DNA of 19,305 nucleotides from positions 1 through 19,305 of the forward strand of contig JASBUE010000178.1 of assembly GCA_030148045.1 (NCBI GenBank), given 5' to 3'. Below are positions 1 to 7,915 of this stretch, piece after piece. The notes beneath the pieces were generated by a model, which did no database searches, was not told the DNA's origin, and worked only from the letters and a program-made list of their open reading frames with translations. The translations under genes and the position numbers were made by a program. How positions within the stretch are numbered: the stretch's first letter is position 1; each line of letters opens with the position of its first letter. This stretch comes from Candidatus Tenderia sp. (lineage in GTDB: Bacteria; Pseudomonadota; Gammaproteobacteria; Tenderiales; Tenderiaceae).

Positions 1-567
1 ACCTTCGACCCGGAACTGGCGCGCGAGGCGGGCAGCTACGCCTTCGACGCGGACGGCACCCCGGCCGAGCGCTGTTTCGTCATCCGCAACGGCATCCTGG
101 AACGGCCGCTGGGCGGCGTCGTGTCCCAGGCCCGTGCCGGCATGGCCGGTGTGGCCAATGCCCGCGCCTGCGACTGGAACCGGCCGGCCATCGACCGCAT
201 GGCCAATCTCAACCTGGAACCCGGCAAGAACAGTTTCGATGAGCTGGTGGCCTCCATCGAGCGCGGCGTGCTGATGGAGACCAACAAGTCCTGGTCCATC
301 GACGACAGCCGCAACAAGTTCCAATTTGGCTGCGAACTGGGACGCATCATCGAAGACGGCGAGATCAAAGGTATCGTGCGCAATCCCAATTATCGCGGCG
401 TTTCCGCCACTTTCTGGCGTAGTCTGGCCGGTGTCGGAAACGGCGCCAGTTTCGAAATCTGGGGCACGCCCTATTGCGGCAAGGGCGAGCCCAACCAGGC
501 CATCCAGGTGGGGCACGCCTCACCGGCCTGCGTGTTTCACGATATCGAAGTCTTCGGAGGCGCCTGA
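1..567 (+). CDS. TldD-like metallopeptidase (TldD/PmbA family), 3' part only
   Basis: Frame 1 is open from the first base to a TGA at 565-567, so 188 codons of the C-terminal half are present and the start lies outside the window. The family consists of TldD/TldE zinc peptidases that trim peptides, for example in microcin B17 maturation and CcdA degradation. Visible family features are the aspartate-rich stretch SYAFDADGTPAERC followed by VIRNGILERPLGG, and near the end GTPYCGKGEPNQ. Its Cys sits where TldD carries its zinc-binding cysteine. The HExxxH zinc helix would be upstream and cannot be checked. The next gene starts 1 base after this stop, so the pair is translationally linked. The sequence is not close to the canonical E. 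coli TldD tail, so this is probably a paralogous TldD-type protein. The family is secure; the substrate is unknown. Confidence 0.85.
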   Translation, partial: TFDPELAREAGSYAFDADGTPAERCFVIRNGILERPLGGVVSQARAGMAGVANARACDWNRPAIDRMANLNLEPGKNSFDELVASIERGVLMETNKSWSIDDSRNKFQFGCELGRIIEDGEIKGIVRNPNYRGVSATFWRSLAGVGNGASFEIWGTPYCGKGEPNQAIQVGHASPACVFHDIEVFGGA

Positions 568-568
568 A

Positions 569-1885
569 ATGGAAATCCATTTCCGCCAGCTGAGTGAACA
601 GTTATGCGGCTCTCTCAAGGATGGCGAAGTGCTGCTGCTCAATTACGACGGCGAGCAATCGGATTTCGTGCGCTTCAACCGCAATCGCATCCGCCAGGCT
701 GGTCATGTGCGGCAACAAAGTCTGCAACTGGACCTGATCCAAAACCAACGTGAGGCCGGTGCCGTGATCCAGATCAACGGCGATCTGCGCAGCGACGTCT
801 ACCAGGCCGAGCGCGCCCTGCAGGCGCTGCGCCGGCGCTTGCCGCAACTGCCGCAAGACCCTTATCTGAATTACTCCAGCGAATGGCATGACACCTATTT
901 GTTAGGCAAGGACTGCCTGCCGCCGACGCATGAGGCGGTCGACCAGATCATCGACTGCGCCGCGGGCCTCGATCTGGTCGGCCTCTGGGCCGGTGGCGAG
1001 ATGACTCACGGCTTCGCCAACTCCCTCGGCCAGTTCAACTGGCACAGCAATTTCAACTTCAACTTCGACTGGAGTGTCTACCTGCGCGACGACAAGGCGG
1101 TGAAACAGAATTACGCCGGGGTGGACTGGAACCCGGCCTATTTAAAACAAAAAATGGATTTCGCCCGCGAGACGCTGAAACTGCTCGGCAACACGCCGGT
1201 CACCATCACGCCGGGGCGCTATCGCGTATTTCTCGCCCCGCAGGCCCTTTATGAACTGATGAGCCTGCTCAACTGGGGCGGCTTCGGCCTCAAGAGCCAC
1301 CGCACCGCCACCACACCGCTGATCAAGATGGTGCGCGAGGGCGTCAAACTGGATGCCCGCGTTACCCTGACCGAAAACCATGCCGACAGCATCGCAGCGC
1401 GTTTTACCCGCAGCGGCTTCATCAAACCCGACGCCGTGCCGCTTATCGTCAACGGCGAATATGGCGAGTGCCTGGCCTACCCGCGCAGCGCCAAGGAGTA
1501 CGGCACCGAGGTCAACTGCAGTGTCGAACATCCCCAATCGCTGGAAATGGAGGGCGGCGCTTTGCGCCAGGACGAAGCGCTGAAGGCGCTGGACACAGGC
1601 ATTTATATCAGCAATCTGTGGTACTGCAATTATTCCGATCGCAACCACTGCCGTATTACCGGCATGACCCGCTTCGCCTGCCTGTGGGTGGAAAACGGTG
1701 AGCCGGTGGCCCCCCTGAACGTGATGCGTTTCGATGAAAGCGTGTTAGACATTCTCGGTGCTAAACTGGTAGCCCTGACCTGGGAACGGGAGCGGATTTT
1801 TGACACCAGCACCTATGAGAAACGCTCGGAAAGCAGTGCCCGGCTGCCGGGCGTGCTGGTGAATGATTTCAGCTTCACGCTGTAG
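569..1885 (+). CDS. TldE/PmbA-like protein, partner of the upstream TldD-like gene
   Basis: A 438-residue protein, close to the usual length of TldE/PmbA (about 450). The ATG at 569 is chosen because GGAGG lies 8 bases before it and the upstream TldD-like gene stops at 567; a longer open frame back to 326 only overlaps that gene. The protein has the family's N-terminal domain and a C-terminal beta-rich half with motifs such as GGEMTHGFANSLGQ, LNWGGFG and the ending GVLVNDFSFTL. No HExxxH zinc helix is visible, as expected for the non-catalytic TldE-type subunit that pairs with TldD. I infer a heterodimeric peptidase made by the two neighbouring genes. A perfect-stem terminator follows. It could instead be annotated generically as 'metallopeptidase TldD-related'. 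No substrate gene is visible nearby. Confidence 0.85.
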   Translation: MEIHFRQLSEQLCGSLKDGEVLLLNYDGEQSDFVRFNRNRIRQAGHVRQQSLQLDLIQNQREAGAVIQINGDLRSDVYQAERALQALRRRLPQLPQDPYLNYSSEWHDTYLLGKDCLPPTHEAVDQIIDCAAGLDLVGLWAGGEMTHGFANSLGQFNWHSNFNFNFDWSVYLRDDKAVKQNYAGVDWNPAYLKQKMDFARETLKLLGNTPVTITPGRYRVFLAPQALYELMSLLNWGGFGLKSHRTATTPLIKMVREGVKLDARVTLTENHADSIAARFTRSGFIKPDAVPLIVNGEYGECLAYPRSAKEYGTEVNCSVEHPQSLEMEGGALRQDEALKALDTGIYISNLWYCNYSDRNHCRITGMTRFACLWVENGEPVAPLNVMRFDESVLDILGAKLVALTWERERIFDTSTYEKRSESSARLPGVLVNDFSFTL

Positions 1886-1913
1886 CGGCGCGCACAGCGA
1901 CTCGGCCATAAAG

Positions 1914-1944
1914 AACCAACGGCGCCGACTGCACCGTTGGTTTT
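1914..1944 (+). terminator. Intrinsic terminator after the TldD/TldE-like pair
   Basis: A perfect 9-bp stem AACCAACGG / CCGTTGGTT surrounds an 11-base loop and is followed by TTTTAT. An A-rich stretch before the stem means it may also work for the convergent YceI gene that ends at 1971. Confidence 0.85.
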
Positions 1945-1970
1945 ATATCGCTTAGGTATTGTCGTTATGA

Positions 1971-2534
1971 TTAATTGCGTTTCGCTTCCACCTCGATCTC
2001 CAGCTCCATCTCGTCGCCCACCGCCGGCAGGGCGTAACTTACACCGAAATCCGAGCGCTTGATCTTGCCCTCGGCATCAAAACCGCAGACATAGGTGCCC
2101 TTCTGCATGGGATGCTCGCCGCAGTTGATGCTCTTCACGTCCAGGGTCACCGGTTTGCTGACCCCCATGATGGTGAGCTCACCATTGACCGTAGCGGTCT
2201 TGTCCGGATGGATGGTGATATCGTCGGAGACATAGGTGATCTCCGGAAACTCCGCCGCATTGAGGAAATCGGGCGAACGCAGATGGTCGTCTCGCTTCTT
2301 CATCCCGGTATCGACAGAGGCGGCGTCGATGACAATATTGACCGAGCCGGTATTGTTTTCCCAATCGATGGTCAATTCACCCTCGGTCTTGCCGAAGCGG
2401 CCGTGCATGGTGGAAAACCCCAAGTGACTGATCTTGAAATTCGGATAGGTATGGGCCGGATCGATGGTGTATTTCTCTGCGGCATAGGCCGACATGGACG
2501 CCATCATGGCGACAGCGATACAGACTTTACGCAT
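1971..2534 (-). CDS. YceI-family periplasmic protein
   Basis: A 187-residue protein with a Sec signal peptide (MRKVCIAVAMMASMSAYAA, cleavage expected near residue 19). A lipocalin-like YceI domain follows, beginning YTIDPAHTYPNFKISHLG and including FPEITYVSD, GELTIMGVSKPVTLDV and RSDFGVSYA. YceI proteins bind long polyisoprenoid-type lipids in the periplasm; their physiological role is mostly unsettled. The start at 2534 is preferred over an in-frame ATG six codons upstream because AAGGGG stands 8 bases before it. The gene lies 42 bp behind a polytopic membrane protein and is probably cotranscribed with it. Many YceI genes sit next to a cytochrome b561 gene, but the neighbour here does not look like one. 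Confidence 0.93.
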   Translation of the reverse strand: MRKVCIAVAMMASMSAYAAEKYTIDPAHTYPNFKISHLGFSTMHGRFGKTEGELTIDWENNTGSVNIVIDAASVDTGMKKRDDHLRSPDFLNAAEFPEITYVSDDITIHPDKTATVNGELTIMGVSKPVTLDVKSINCGEHPMQKGTYVCGFDAEGKIKRSDFGVSYALPAVGDEMELEIEVEAKRN

Positions 2535-2576
2535 TGCTATTCCCCTTTTCATTGTTGAGGTTAACTTTCCAAAAAA

Positions 2577-3398
2577 CTAAATCGGCGGTGCACCCGCCTC
2601 CCGCCACGTCAGGAATATTGCCAACACCGCGGGTACGCAGGCAACCAACACGGTCACCACGGCCAGCAACCAGCGCGGTATGGCCATGGACAGTGGCACG
2701 CGAGTTACCAGCGGTATCAGGGCCAGCAGCAACAGGCTGTACCAGGGCAGCTTGGCGTAGATCACCGCCCCCAGTCCGAGCAGCGCACAAACCGCCACCA
2801 ACGGCACCAGCATGACCGAACCCGCCGCCGCGGGCTTGCCAATGACTTGCAACAGCAGGCGCGCACCCACCGCCGCGGCGATAGCCGAGGCCAGCTGCCC
2901 GTACAGGGCCGTGGCACCGAGCAAGGCTGACAGCCCCGTGCCCAAGGCCAGGGCGAAGACCACGCTGTCGGCCTGAAGCGACTTTTGGCGCAAGGCCTCG
3001 CAACTCACCACCAGCCAGGCGACATAGGCCGGCCCGGCGATGGCCAGGGCCCAGAGCGGCCAGCCCTCGGTAAAACGAAAGCGCGGCCAGACCAACCACA
3101 GGGCGGCGGCCACGGCGGCGACAAACAACAGCCCTGGCGCGACGCGCCGCCAGGGCAGCACATCCAGCAGCAGCCCGAGCACGACGGCCCCGCAGCCCAA
3201 CAGCAGGATCTTGCGGTCGCTGCGCAGGGGAAACAGTTCGAAGCCGGTCAGCAGATAGGCCGTGGCGGCGAAGCCCGCAACCGCTGACAGGCCGGCCCAG
3301 ACCCAACCATGGGGCCTCAGGATCAGTGCCACAATCAGACTGACGACAAAGGGCAGGAATGCGGATTGAAACAGGGGGTCGTTGAACAGATTGTCCAT
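2577..3398 (-). CDS. Polytopic inner-membrane protein of unknown function
   Basis: A 273-residue, extremely hydrophobic protein with about nine or ten predicted membrane segments spread over its whole length (for example FLPFVVSLIVALIL near the N-terminus and WLLAVVTVLVACVPAVLAIFL near the C-terminus). I recognise no transporter or enzyme signature, and no paired histidines that would suggest a b-type cytochrome. The start MDNLFND at 3398 is chosen because AAGAAAGG lies 5 bases upstream; an in-frame start nine codons earlier has no ribosome site. It precedes the YceI gene in what looks like a two-gene transcript. No clear promoter was found in the 110 bp upstream. Confidence 0.75.
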   Translation of the reverse strand: MDNLFNDPLFQSAFLPFVVSLIVALILRPHGWVWAGLSAVAGFAATAYLLTGFELFPLRSDRKILLLGCGAVVLGLLLDVLPWRRVAPGLLFVAAVAAALWLVWPRFRFTEGWPLWALAIAGPAYVAWLVVSCEALRQKSLQADSVVFALALGTGLSALLGATALYGQLASAIAAAVGARLLLQVIGKPAAAGSVMLVPLVAVCALLGLGAVIYAKLPWYSLLLLALIPLVTRVPLSMAIPRWLLAVVTVLVACVPAVLAIFLTWREAGAPPI

Positions 3399-3488
3399 AC
3401 CGGCCTTTCTTGGAGTTGTTCGCACTAGGGCAACAGCATAACAATATAGTTCACCGAGACAACAATACGCGGAAGGTTAAATTATGTT

Positions 3489-3510
3489 AACTGCGCGGCG
3501 GCGCGCGGTT
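3489..3510 (-). terminator. Weak hairpin at the end of the glyQ-glyS-gmhB-plsC operon
   Basis: On the minus strand an imperfect GC-rich stem (8 pairs with one mismatch, arms AACCGCGCG and CGCGCAGTT) begins within the plsC stop codon. It is followed by AACATAATTT rather than a clean T-run. Termination is plausible but not certain. Confidence 0.4.
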
Positions 3511-4246
3511 ATTGCTTGCGCTCGACGATCTCTTCCGGTTCACCGGTGATGTCAGCCATGGCCGCGATCATCCACTGTTCGGCGCGCCCGTTGATTTCGG
3601 CGGCCTTGAGGGATGTGCTGTCGATCACCGGACCGATCCTGATTTTAATGACACCCGGCTTCTTCAGGAAACTGTGGCGCGGCCAGTAATGGCCGGCATT
3701 ATGGGCGATGGGCACCACGGGGTGGCCGCTCTTTTCGGCCAGCATAGCGCCGCCCAGGCCGAAACGGTGCATCTTGCCCGCTGCCATGCGCGTGCCTTCG
3801 GGAAATACGATCAGCCAGCGTCCCTCATCCAGGCAAATCTTGCCCTGATCAATCAGCTGCTTCAGCGCCTTGCGGCCGGAGGCGCGATCGATGGCCACCG
3901 GTTTCAGCATGGCCAGCCCCCAGCCGAAAAAGGGCACGCGCAGCAGTTCGCGCTTGAGCACCCAGGTCTGGGGCGGCAGGATTTGCTGCAGCGCCAGGGT
4001 CTCCCAGGTCGAGGCGTGCTTGCAGAAGACGATGGCCGATTCACGCGGCAACTGCTCCAGGCCTTCGACTTCATAGCTTAGGTTGCAGGTGACTTTCAAC
4101 CACCAGATATTGAAACGCGCCCACTGGGAGATAAAGCGATAACGGACACTGAACGGGAAGGGATACAACAGCAGGGCCGGCAGCGCAAACACAACCGCCG
4201 ACAACACCATCGTGACGAAAAATATCGTGGAACGCAGATACTGCAT
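3509..4246 (-). CDS. plsC: 1-acyl-sn-glycerol-3-phosphate acyltransferase-like protein (PlsC family)
   Basis: A 245-residue membrane-anchored acyltransferase. Residues 6-32 form a hydrophobic N-terminal anchor. Acyltransferase block I is KHASTWETLAL with His77, and block III is VFPEGTR at residues 147-153, which binds the glycerol phosphate. The family transfers an acyl chain from acyl-ACP or acyl-CoA to lysophosphatidate or a related lysolipid at the inner membrane. In block I the usual HX4D has Glu82 in place of Asp, a variant I associate with the subfamily found next to gmhB and glyS. The ATG at 4246 lies 10 bp after the gmhB stop; the best purine run (GGAGGAAGG) is about 14 bases upstream, so translation may depend on coupling to gmhB. 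The exact acceptor lipid is not certain. Confidence 0.88.
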   Translation of the reverse strand: MQYLRSTIFFVTMVLSAVVFALPALLLYPFPFSVRYRFISQWARFNIWWLKVTCNLSYEVEGLEQLPRESAIVFCKHASTWETLALQQILPPQTWVLKRELLRVPFFGWGLAMLKPVAIDRASGRKALKQLIDQGKICLDEGRWLIVFPEGTRMAAGKMHRFGLGGAMLAEKSGHPVVPIAHNAGHYWPRHSFLKKPGVIKIRIGPVIDSTSLKAAEINGRAEQWMIAAMADITGEPEEIVERKQ

Positions 4247-4256
4247 GTCGGTGCCG

Positions 4257-4799
4257 TCAGCCTTCCTCCAGCAACAGGACATCCACGAAGCTGGCCAGGT
4301 CGGCATATACCTCACAGTCCAGCGTACCATCCAGCTTCTCCAGGGTGCGCTGGCCCTTGCCGGTACGCACCAGCACGGGGCGGGCACCCACCGCCTCGGC
4401 CGCCTGCAGGTCGCGCAGGGAGTCACCCACGGCAGGGACACCACTGAGATTGACGCGCAGCCGGTCGCCGATGTCGCGCAACATGCCGGCCTTGGGTTTG
4501 CGGCAATCGCAGCCGTCGTCCGGCCCGTGGGGGCAGAAAAAGACCGCCTCGATGATGCCACCCGCCTCGTTCACCAGTTGATGCATCTTGTCGTGCATCT
4601 GCGCCAGGGTGTCGAGATCAAACAGGCCGCGCGCGATGCCGGACTGGTTGGTCGCCACCAGCACGCGGTAATCATTCATGGAGAGTTTGGCGATGGCCTC
4701 GACGCTGCCCGGAATGGGCTGCCACTCGTCCACCGACTTGATGTAATCATCCGAGTCTTGATTGATGACACCGTCGCGGTCGAGAATGATCAGTTTCAT
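4257..4799 (-). CDS. gmhB: D-glycero-beta-D-manno-heptose 1,7-bisphosphate 7-phosphatase
   Basis: A 180-residue HAD-superfamily phosphatase of the histidinol-phosphatase-like branch. It removes the 7-phosphate from heptose bisphosphate in the ADP-heptose pathway for the lipopolysaccharide inner core. Visible elements are the nucleophile loop LDRDGVIN with Asp7 and Asp9, TNQSGIARG at 50-58 (HAD motif II), the structural zinc site CPHGPDDGCDCRKP (Cys89, His91, Cys97, Cys99), and VGDSLRD at 124-130. The start follows the glyS stop by 9 bp, with AGG-rich sequence about 8 bases before the ATG. It belongs to the glyQ-glyS-gmhB-plsC transcript, an arrangement also known in Pseudomonas. Confidence 0.96.
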   Translation of the reverse strand: MKLIILDRDGVINQDSDDYIKSVDEWQPIPGSVEAIAKLSMNDYRVLVATNQSGIARGLFDLDTLAQMHDKMHQLVNEAGGIIEAVFFCPHGPDDGCDCRKPKAGMLRDIGDRLRVNLSGVPAVGDSLRDLQAAEAVGARPVLVRTGKGQRTLEKLDGTLDCEVYADLASFVDVLLLEEG

Positions 4800-4808
4800 C
4801 GCAAGGGC

Positions 4809-6890
4809 CTATCCCTGCAACTGGGACACGTCGGCAACGAGCAAAAACAAGGCTCGCAGGCGCTTCAACAAAGCCAAGCGATTACTGCGCACAGCCGTAT
4901 CCTCGACCATAACCATTACCTCATCAAAGAAAACATCGACGGGCTCGCGTAAAGCGGCCAAATCCTGCAAAGCTTGTGTGTAATCAAATTGCCCATGAAC
5001 AAATTTGTCCGTCATCGCCTCAATATGATCATTCAAAACTTTCTCGGCGTTCTCCTGCAACAATGCAATATCCACATCATCCGGCACATACACATCGGCC
5101 TCGCTCGCTTGCCTTAAAATATTAGTGGCGCGCTTGTTGGCGGCTGTAAGCGCTTCAGCCTCGGCCAATGCCCGGAATGAATTCACCGCACGAATGCGGT
5201 CATCAAATTCACTCGGAAATTTTTCATTAACTGCCAGTACCGCCTCGAACACATCCGGCGCAACCCCGGCATCGGTATAATAGACACGCAAGCGCTCCAC
5301 CATGAAGTCGAACACCTGGCCGTCGAGCCCAGCGTCGAACTCATGTCCGCCAATCTTATAATGGGCGATGCTTTCGTCGATGAGATTGGTCAGGTCAAGC
5401 GCCAGCCTCCGCTCAATGATAATACGCAGCACCCCCAGGGCGGCACGGCGCAAGGCGAAGGGGTCTTTCGACCCCGTCGGCGGTTGACCGATGCCGAAGA
5501 TCCCCACCAGGGTGTCGAGCTTGTCGGCGATGGCCAGGGCCTGGCCCACGGCGCCGCCGGGCAAGCGGTCACCGGCGAAGCGTGGCAGGTACTGCTCATC
5601 CATGGCGGCGGCGACGGCAGCAGGCTCGCCGTCGTGCGCGGCGTAGTAGCGCCCCATCACACCCTGCAGCTCGGGAAACTCACCCACCATCTCGGACATC
5701 AGGTCGCACTTGGCCAGCTGCCCGGCGCGTTCCGCCGCGGCGCGCTCGGCGCCCAGCTGTTCGGCGATGACGACGGCCAGCCCGGCGATGCGTTCCGACT
5801 TGTCATACAGGGTGCCGAGCTGTTGCTGGAACACCACGTTTTTCAAGGCCTCGCGGTAACCGGCCAGGGGCTGCCTGCGGTCCTGGTTCCAGAAGAATTC
5901 GGCGTCGGCCAGGCGCGGGCGGATAACGCGCTCGTTGCCTCTGCGCACGGCGTTCATGTCCTTGCTGTCGATGTTGCTGACGGTGATGAAGTTGGGCATC
6001 AGCTTGCCGTCGCCGTCGACCACATGGAAATACTTCTGGTGACCCTTCATGGCCGAGATCAGGGCCTCGGCAGGCACCCCGAGAAAGCGCCGCTCAAAAG
6101 AACCGGCCACCGCCACCGGCCACTCCACCATGCCGGCGACCTCGCTCAGCAGGGCCTCATCGATGACCGCCTTGCCGCCCAGCCTGACGGCGGCCTCCTG
6201 CACCTGGCCGCGGATGGCCTCGCGCCGCGCGTCGAAATCGGCGACCACGCGCCCCTCGGTCTCCAGCAGCGGGGCGTATTCGGAGGGCTGATTGATGCTG
6301 ATCGGCACCGGGTGATGGAAGCGGTGGCCGCGGCTCTCGCGGCCGGATTTCACCGCCAGGATCTCGGCATCGATCACCGCCTCGCCGAACAGCAGCACCA
6401 ACCAATGCACCGGGCGGACGAACTCGGCCGTCAGATCACCCCAGCTCATGCGCTTGGGGATGTGTAGTTTGTCCAGCGCCTGCCGCACGATGGCCGGCAA
6501 CAGCGCCTGGGCAGATTTACCCTGCTCGAAACCGCGATGGACCAGCCAGCTGCCATTGCCGGTCTCGAGGGTCTCGAGCTGCTCCACCTCCACACCGCAG
6601 GAGCGGGCAAAGCCCTGGGCCGCGCGGGTGGGCAGGCCGTTGTCGTCGAAGGCGGCCTGCACGGCGGGGCCGCGGCGCTCGGTCTGGGCGTCCGGCTGGG
6701 CCGTCTGCAGGGCCTCGACCCACACCGCCAGGCGCCGTGGCGCGGCATAGCTGTGCACGGCGGAGTGGCTCAGGTGTTCGTTGTTCAGCCCATCGACGAT
6801 GCCGGCGCTGAAGGCATCGGCGAGTTTCTTGAGCGCCTTGGGTGGCAGCTCTTCGGTACCCAGTTCGACCAGAAAATCCTTGCGTTCCAT
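4809..6890 (-). CDS. glyS: Glycyl-tRNA synthetase beta subunit
   Basis: A 693-residue protein (E. coli GlyS is 689) beginning MERKDFLVELGTEELPPKAL, the characteristic GlyS N-terminus. It carries the HD-like and B3/B4-type central regions and a C-terminal anticodon-binding domain. With GlyQ it forms the bacterial alpha2beta2 glycyl-tRNA synthetase and charges tRNA-Gly in the cytoplasm. Its ATG overlaps the glyQ stop by one base (TGATG), the usual coupling. The last part of the gene (roughly 4810-5390, anticodon-binding region) is far richer in A/T than the rest: I count 21 of 60 G/C in 4981-5040 against 46 of 60 in 5521-5580. The reading frame is intact across the change. Confidence 0.98.
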   Translation of the reverse strand: MERKDFLVELGTEELPPKALKKLADAFSAGIVDGLNNEHLSHSAVHSYAAPRRLAVWVEALQTAQPDAQTERRGPAVQAAFDDNGLPTRAAQGFARSCGVEVEQLETLETGNGSWLVHRGFEQGKSAQALLPAIVRQALDKLHIPKRMSWGDLTAEFVRPVHWLVLLFGEAVIDAEILAVKSGRESRGHRFHHPVPISINQPSEYAPLLETEGRVVADFDARREAIRGQVQEAAVRLGGKAVIDEALLSEVAGMVEWPVAVAGSFERRFLGVPAEALISAMKGHQKYFHVVDGDGKLMPNFITVSNIDSKDMNAVRRGNERVIRPRLADAEFFWNQDRRQPLAGYREALKNVVFQQQLGTLYDKSERIAGLAVVIAEQLGAERAAAERAGQLAKCDLMSEMVGEFPELQGVMGRYYAAHDGEPAAVAAAMDEQYLPRFAGDRLPGGAVGQALAIADKLDTLVGIFGIGQPPTGSKDPFALRRAALGVLRIIIERRLALDLTNLIDESIAHYKIGGHEFDAGLDGQVFDFMVERLRVYYTDAGVAPDVFEAVLAVNEKFPSEFDDRIRAVNSFRALAEAEALTAANKRATNILRQASEADVYVPDDVDIALLQENAEKVLNDHIEAMTDKFVHGQFDYTQALQDLAALREPVDVFFDEVMVMVEDTAVRSNRLALLKRLRALFLLVADVSQLQG

Positions 6891-7840
6891 CAGCCCCGCC
6901 CCCCCTGCTTCAACCCCTGCTGCAACATAGGAAAGCCCAATTCCTCGCGCTTGGTGTAATAGGCCTCGGCCACGGCGCGCGACAGGGCGCGGACACGGCC
7001 GATGAAACGGGCCCGCTCGGTCACCGAGATGGCGTGGCGGGTATCGAGCAGGTTGAAGGTGTTGGAGGCCTTGAGCATCTGTTCATAGGCCGGCAGCGGC
7101 AGGCCCAGCTCGATCAGCTTGTTGCTTTCGCGCTCGCAGTGGTCGAACCATTGGAACAGGGCGTCCACATCGGCGTGGTCGAAGTTGTAGGCCGACTGTT
7201 CGACTTCGTTCTGGTGAAAGACGTCGCCATAGCTGATCGCGCCGTCGGGGCCACGGGTCCAGACCAGATCAAAGACGCTGTCCACGCCCTGCATATACAT
7301 GGCCAGGCGTTCCATGCCGTAGGTGATCTCGCCGCTGACCGGTTTGCAGTCCAGACCGCCGACCTGCTGGAAGTAGGTGAATTGGGTCACCTCCATACCG
7401 TTGAGCCAGACCTCCCAGCCCAGGCCCCAGGCACCAAGGGTGGGCGATTCCCAGTTGTCCTCGACGAAGCGGATGTCGTGCACCAGCGGGTCGAAACCGA
7501 GCAGTTTGAGGGAACCGAGATAAAACTCCTGGATCTCCAGCGGCGAGGGCTTGAGCACCACCTGGAACTGATAATAGTGTTGCAGGCGGTTCGGGTTTTC
7601 GCCGTAGCGGCCGTCGGTGGGGCGGCGCGAGGGCTGCACGTAGGCGGCACGCCAGGGCTCCGGGCCGATGGCGCGCAGAAAGGTGGCGGTGTGAAAGGTG
7701 CCCGCGCCCACCTCCATGTCATAAGGTTGCAGCACCACGCAGCCGTGTCCGGCCCAGTAGCTCTGCAGGGCGAGGATCATGCCCTGAAAGGTGGAGAGAT
7801 CGTAATCGGCAGCGTTACTGCCCTGCGCTTTGGCGACCAA
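6890..7840 (-). CDS. glyQ: Glycyl-tRNA synthetase alpha subunit
   Basis: A 316-residue class II synthetase catalytic subunit (E. coli 303). The conserved blocks STFQGMILALQSYWAGHGC, MEVGAGTFHTATFLRAIGPE, PSRRPTDGRYGENPNRLQHY and GEITYGMERLAMYMQGVDS are all present. It activates glycine and attaches it to tRNA-Gly together with GlyS. No ATG or GTG lies in frame upstream of the conserved region, so a TTG at 7840 is the likely start; AAGGGGG sits 7 bases before it. The protein has about ten more N-terminal residues than the E. coli version. A strong promoter lies 40-70 bp upstream. Confidence 0.97.
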   Translation of the reverse strand: MVAKAQGSNAADYDLSTFQGMILALQSYWAGHGCVVLQPYDMEVGAGTFHTATFLRAIGPEPWRAAYVQPSRRPTDGRYGENPNRLQHYYQFQVVLKPSPLEIQEFYLGSLKLLGFDPLVHDIRFVEDNWESPTLGAWGLGWEVWLNGMEVTQFTYFQQVGGLDCKPVSGEITYGMERLAMYMQGVDSVFDLVWTRGPDGAISYGDVFHQNEVEQSAYNFDHADVDALFQWFDHCERESNKLIELGLPLPAYEQMLKASNTFNLLDTRHAISVTERARFIGRVRALSRAVAEAYYTKREELGFPMLQQGLKQGGRG

Positions 7841-7881
7841 ATGGAAACCCCCTTGAAGTGCGTTGCCTGCAAAAGGGAGGG

Positions 7882-7909
7882 ATTATACCCGCTGAATGAG
7901 TGAAGTTAA
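7882..7909 (-). promoter_or_regulatory. Sigma-70 promoter of the glyQ operon
   Basis: Reading the minus strand, TTAACT (7909-7904) is followed by a 16-bp spacer and a perfect TATAAT (7887-7882). The expected transcript start near 7875 gives a leader of about 35 bases to the TTG of glyQ. Confidence 0.7.
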
Positions 7910-7915
7910 CAGCGG

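Noticed and set aside
2527..3444. A 305-codon frame overlapping the membrane-protein gene on the same strand
   Set aside because: Arg/Gly/Ala-rich nonsense translation; the alternative frame has coherent membrane segments and a ribosome site.
5343..6467. A 374-codon open frame antisense to glyS
   Set aside because: Same-phase shadow of a secure gene, with no ribosome site or domain.
6842..7903. A 353-codon open frame antisense to glyQ
   Set aside because: Shadow of glyQ, whose conserved blocks are unmistakable.
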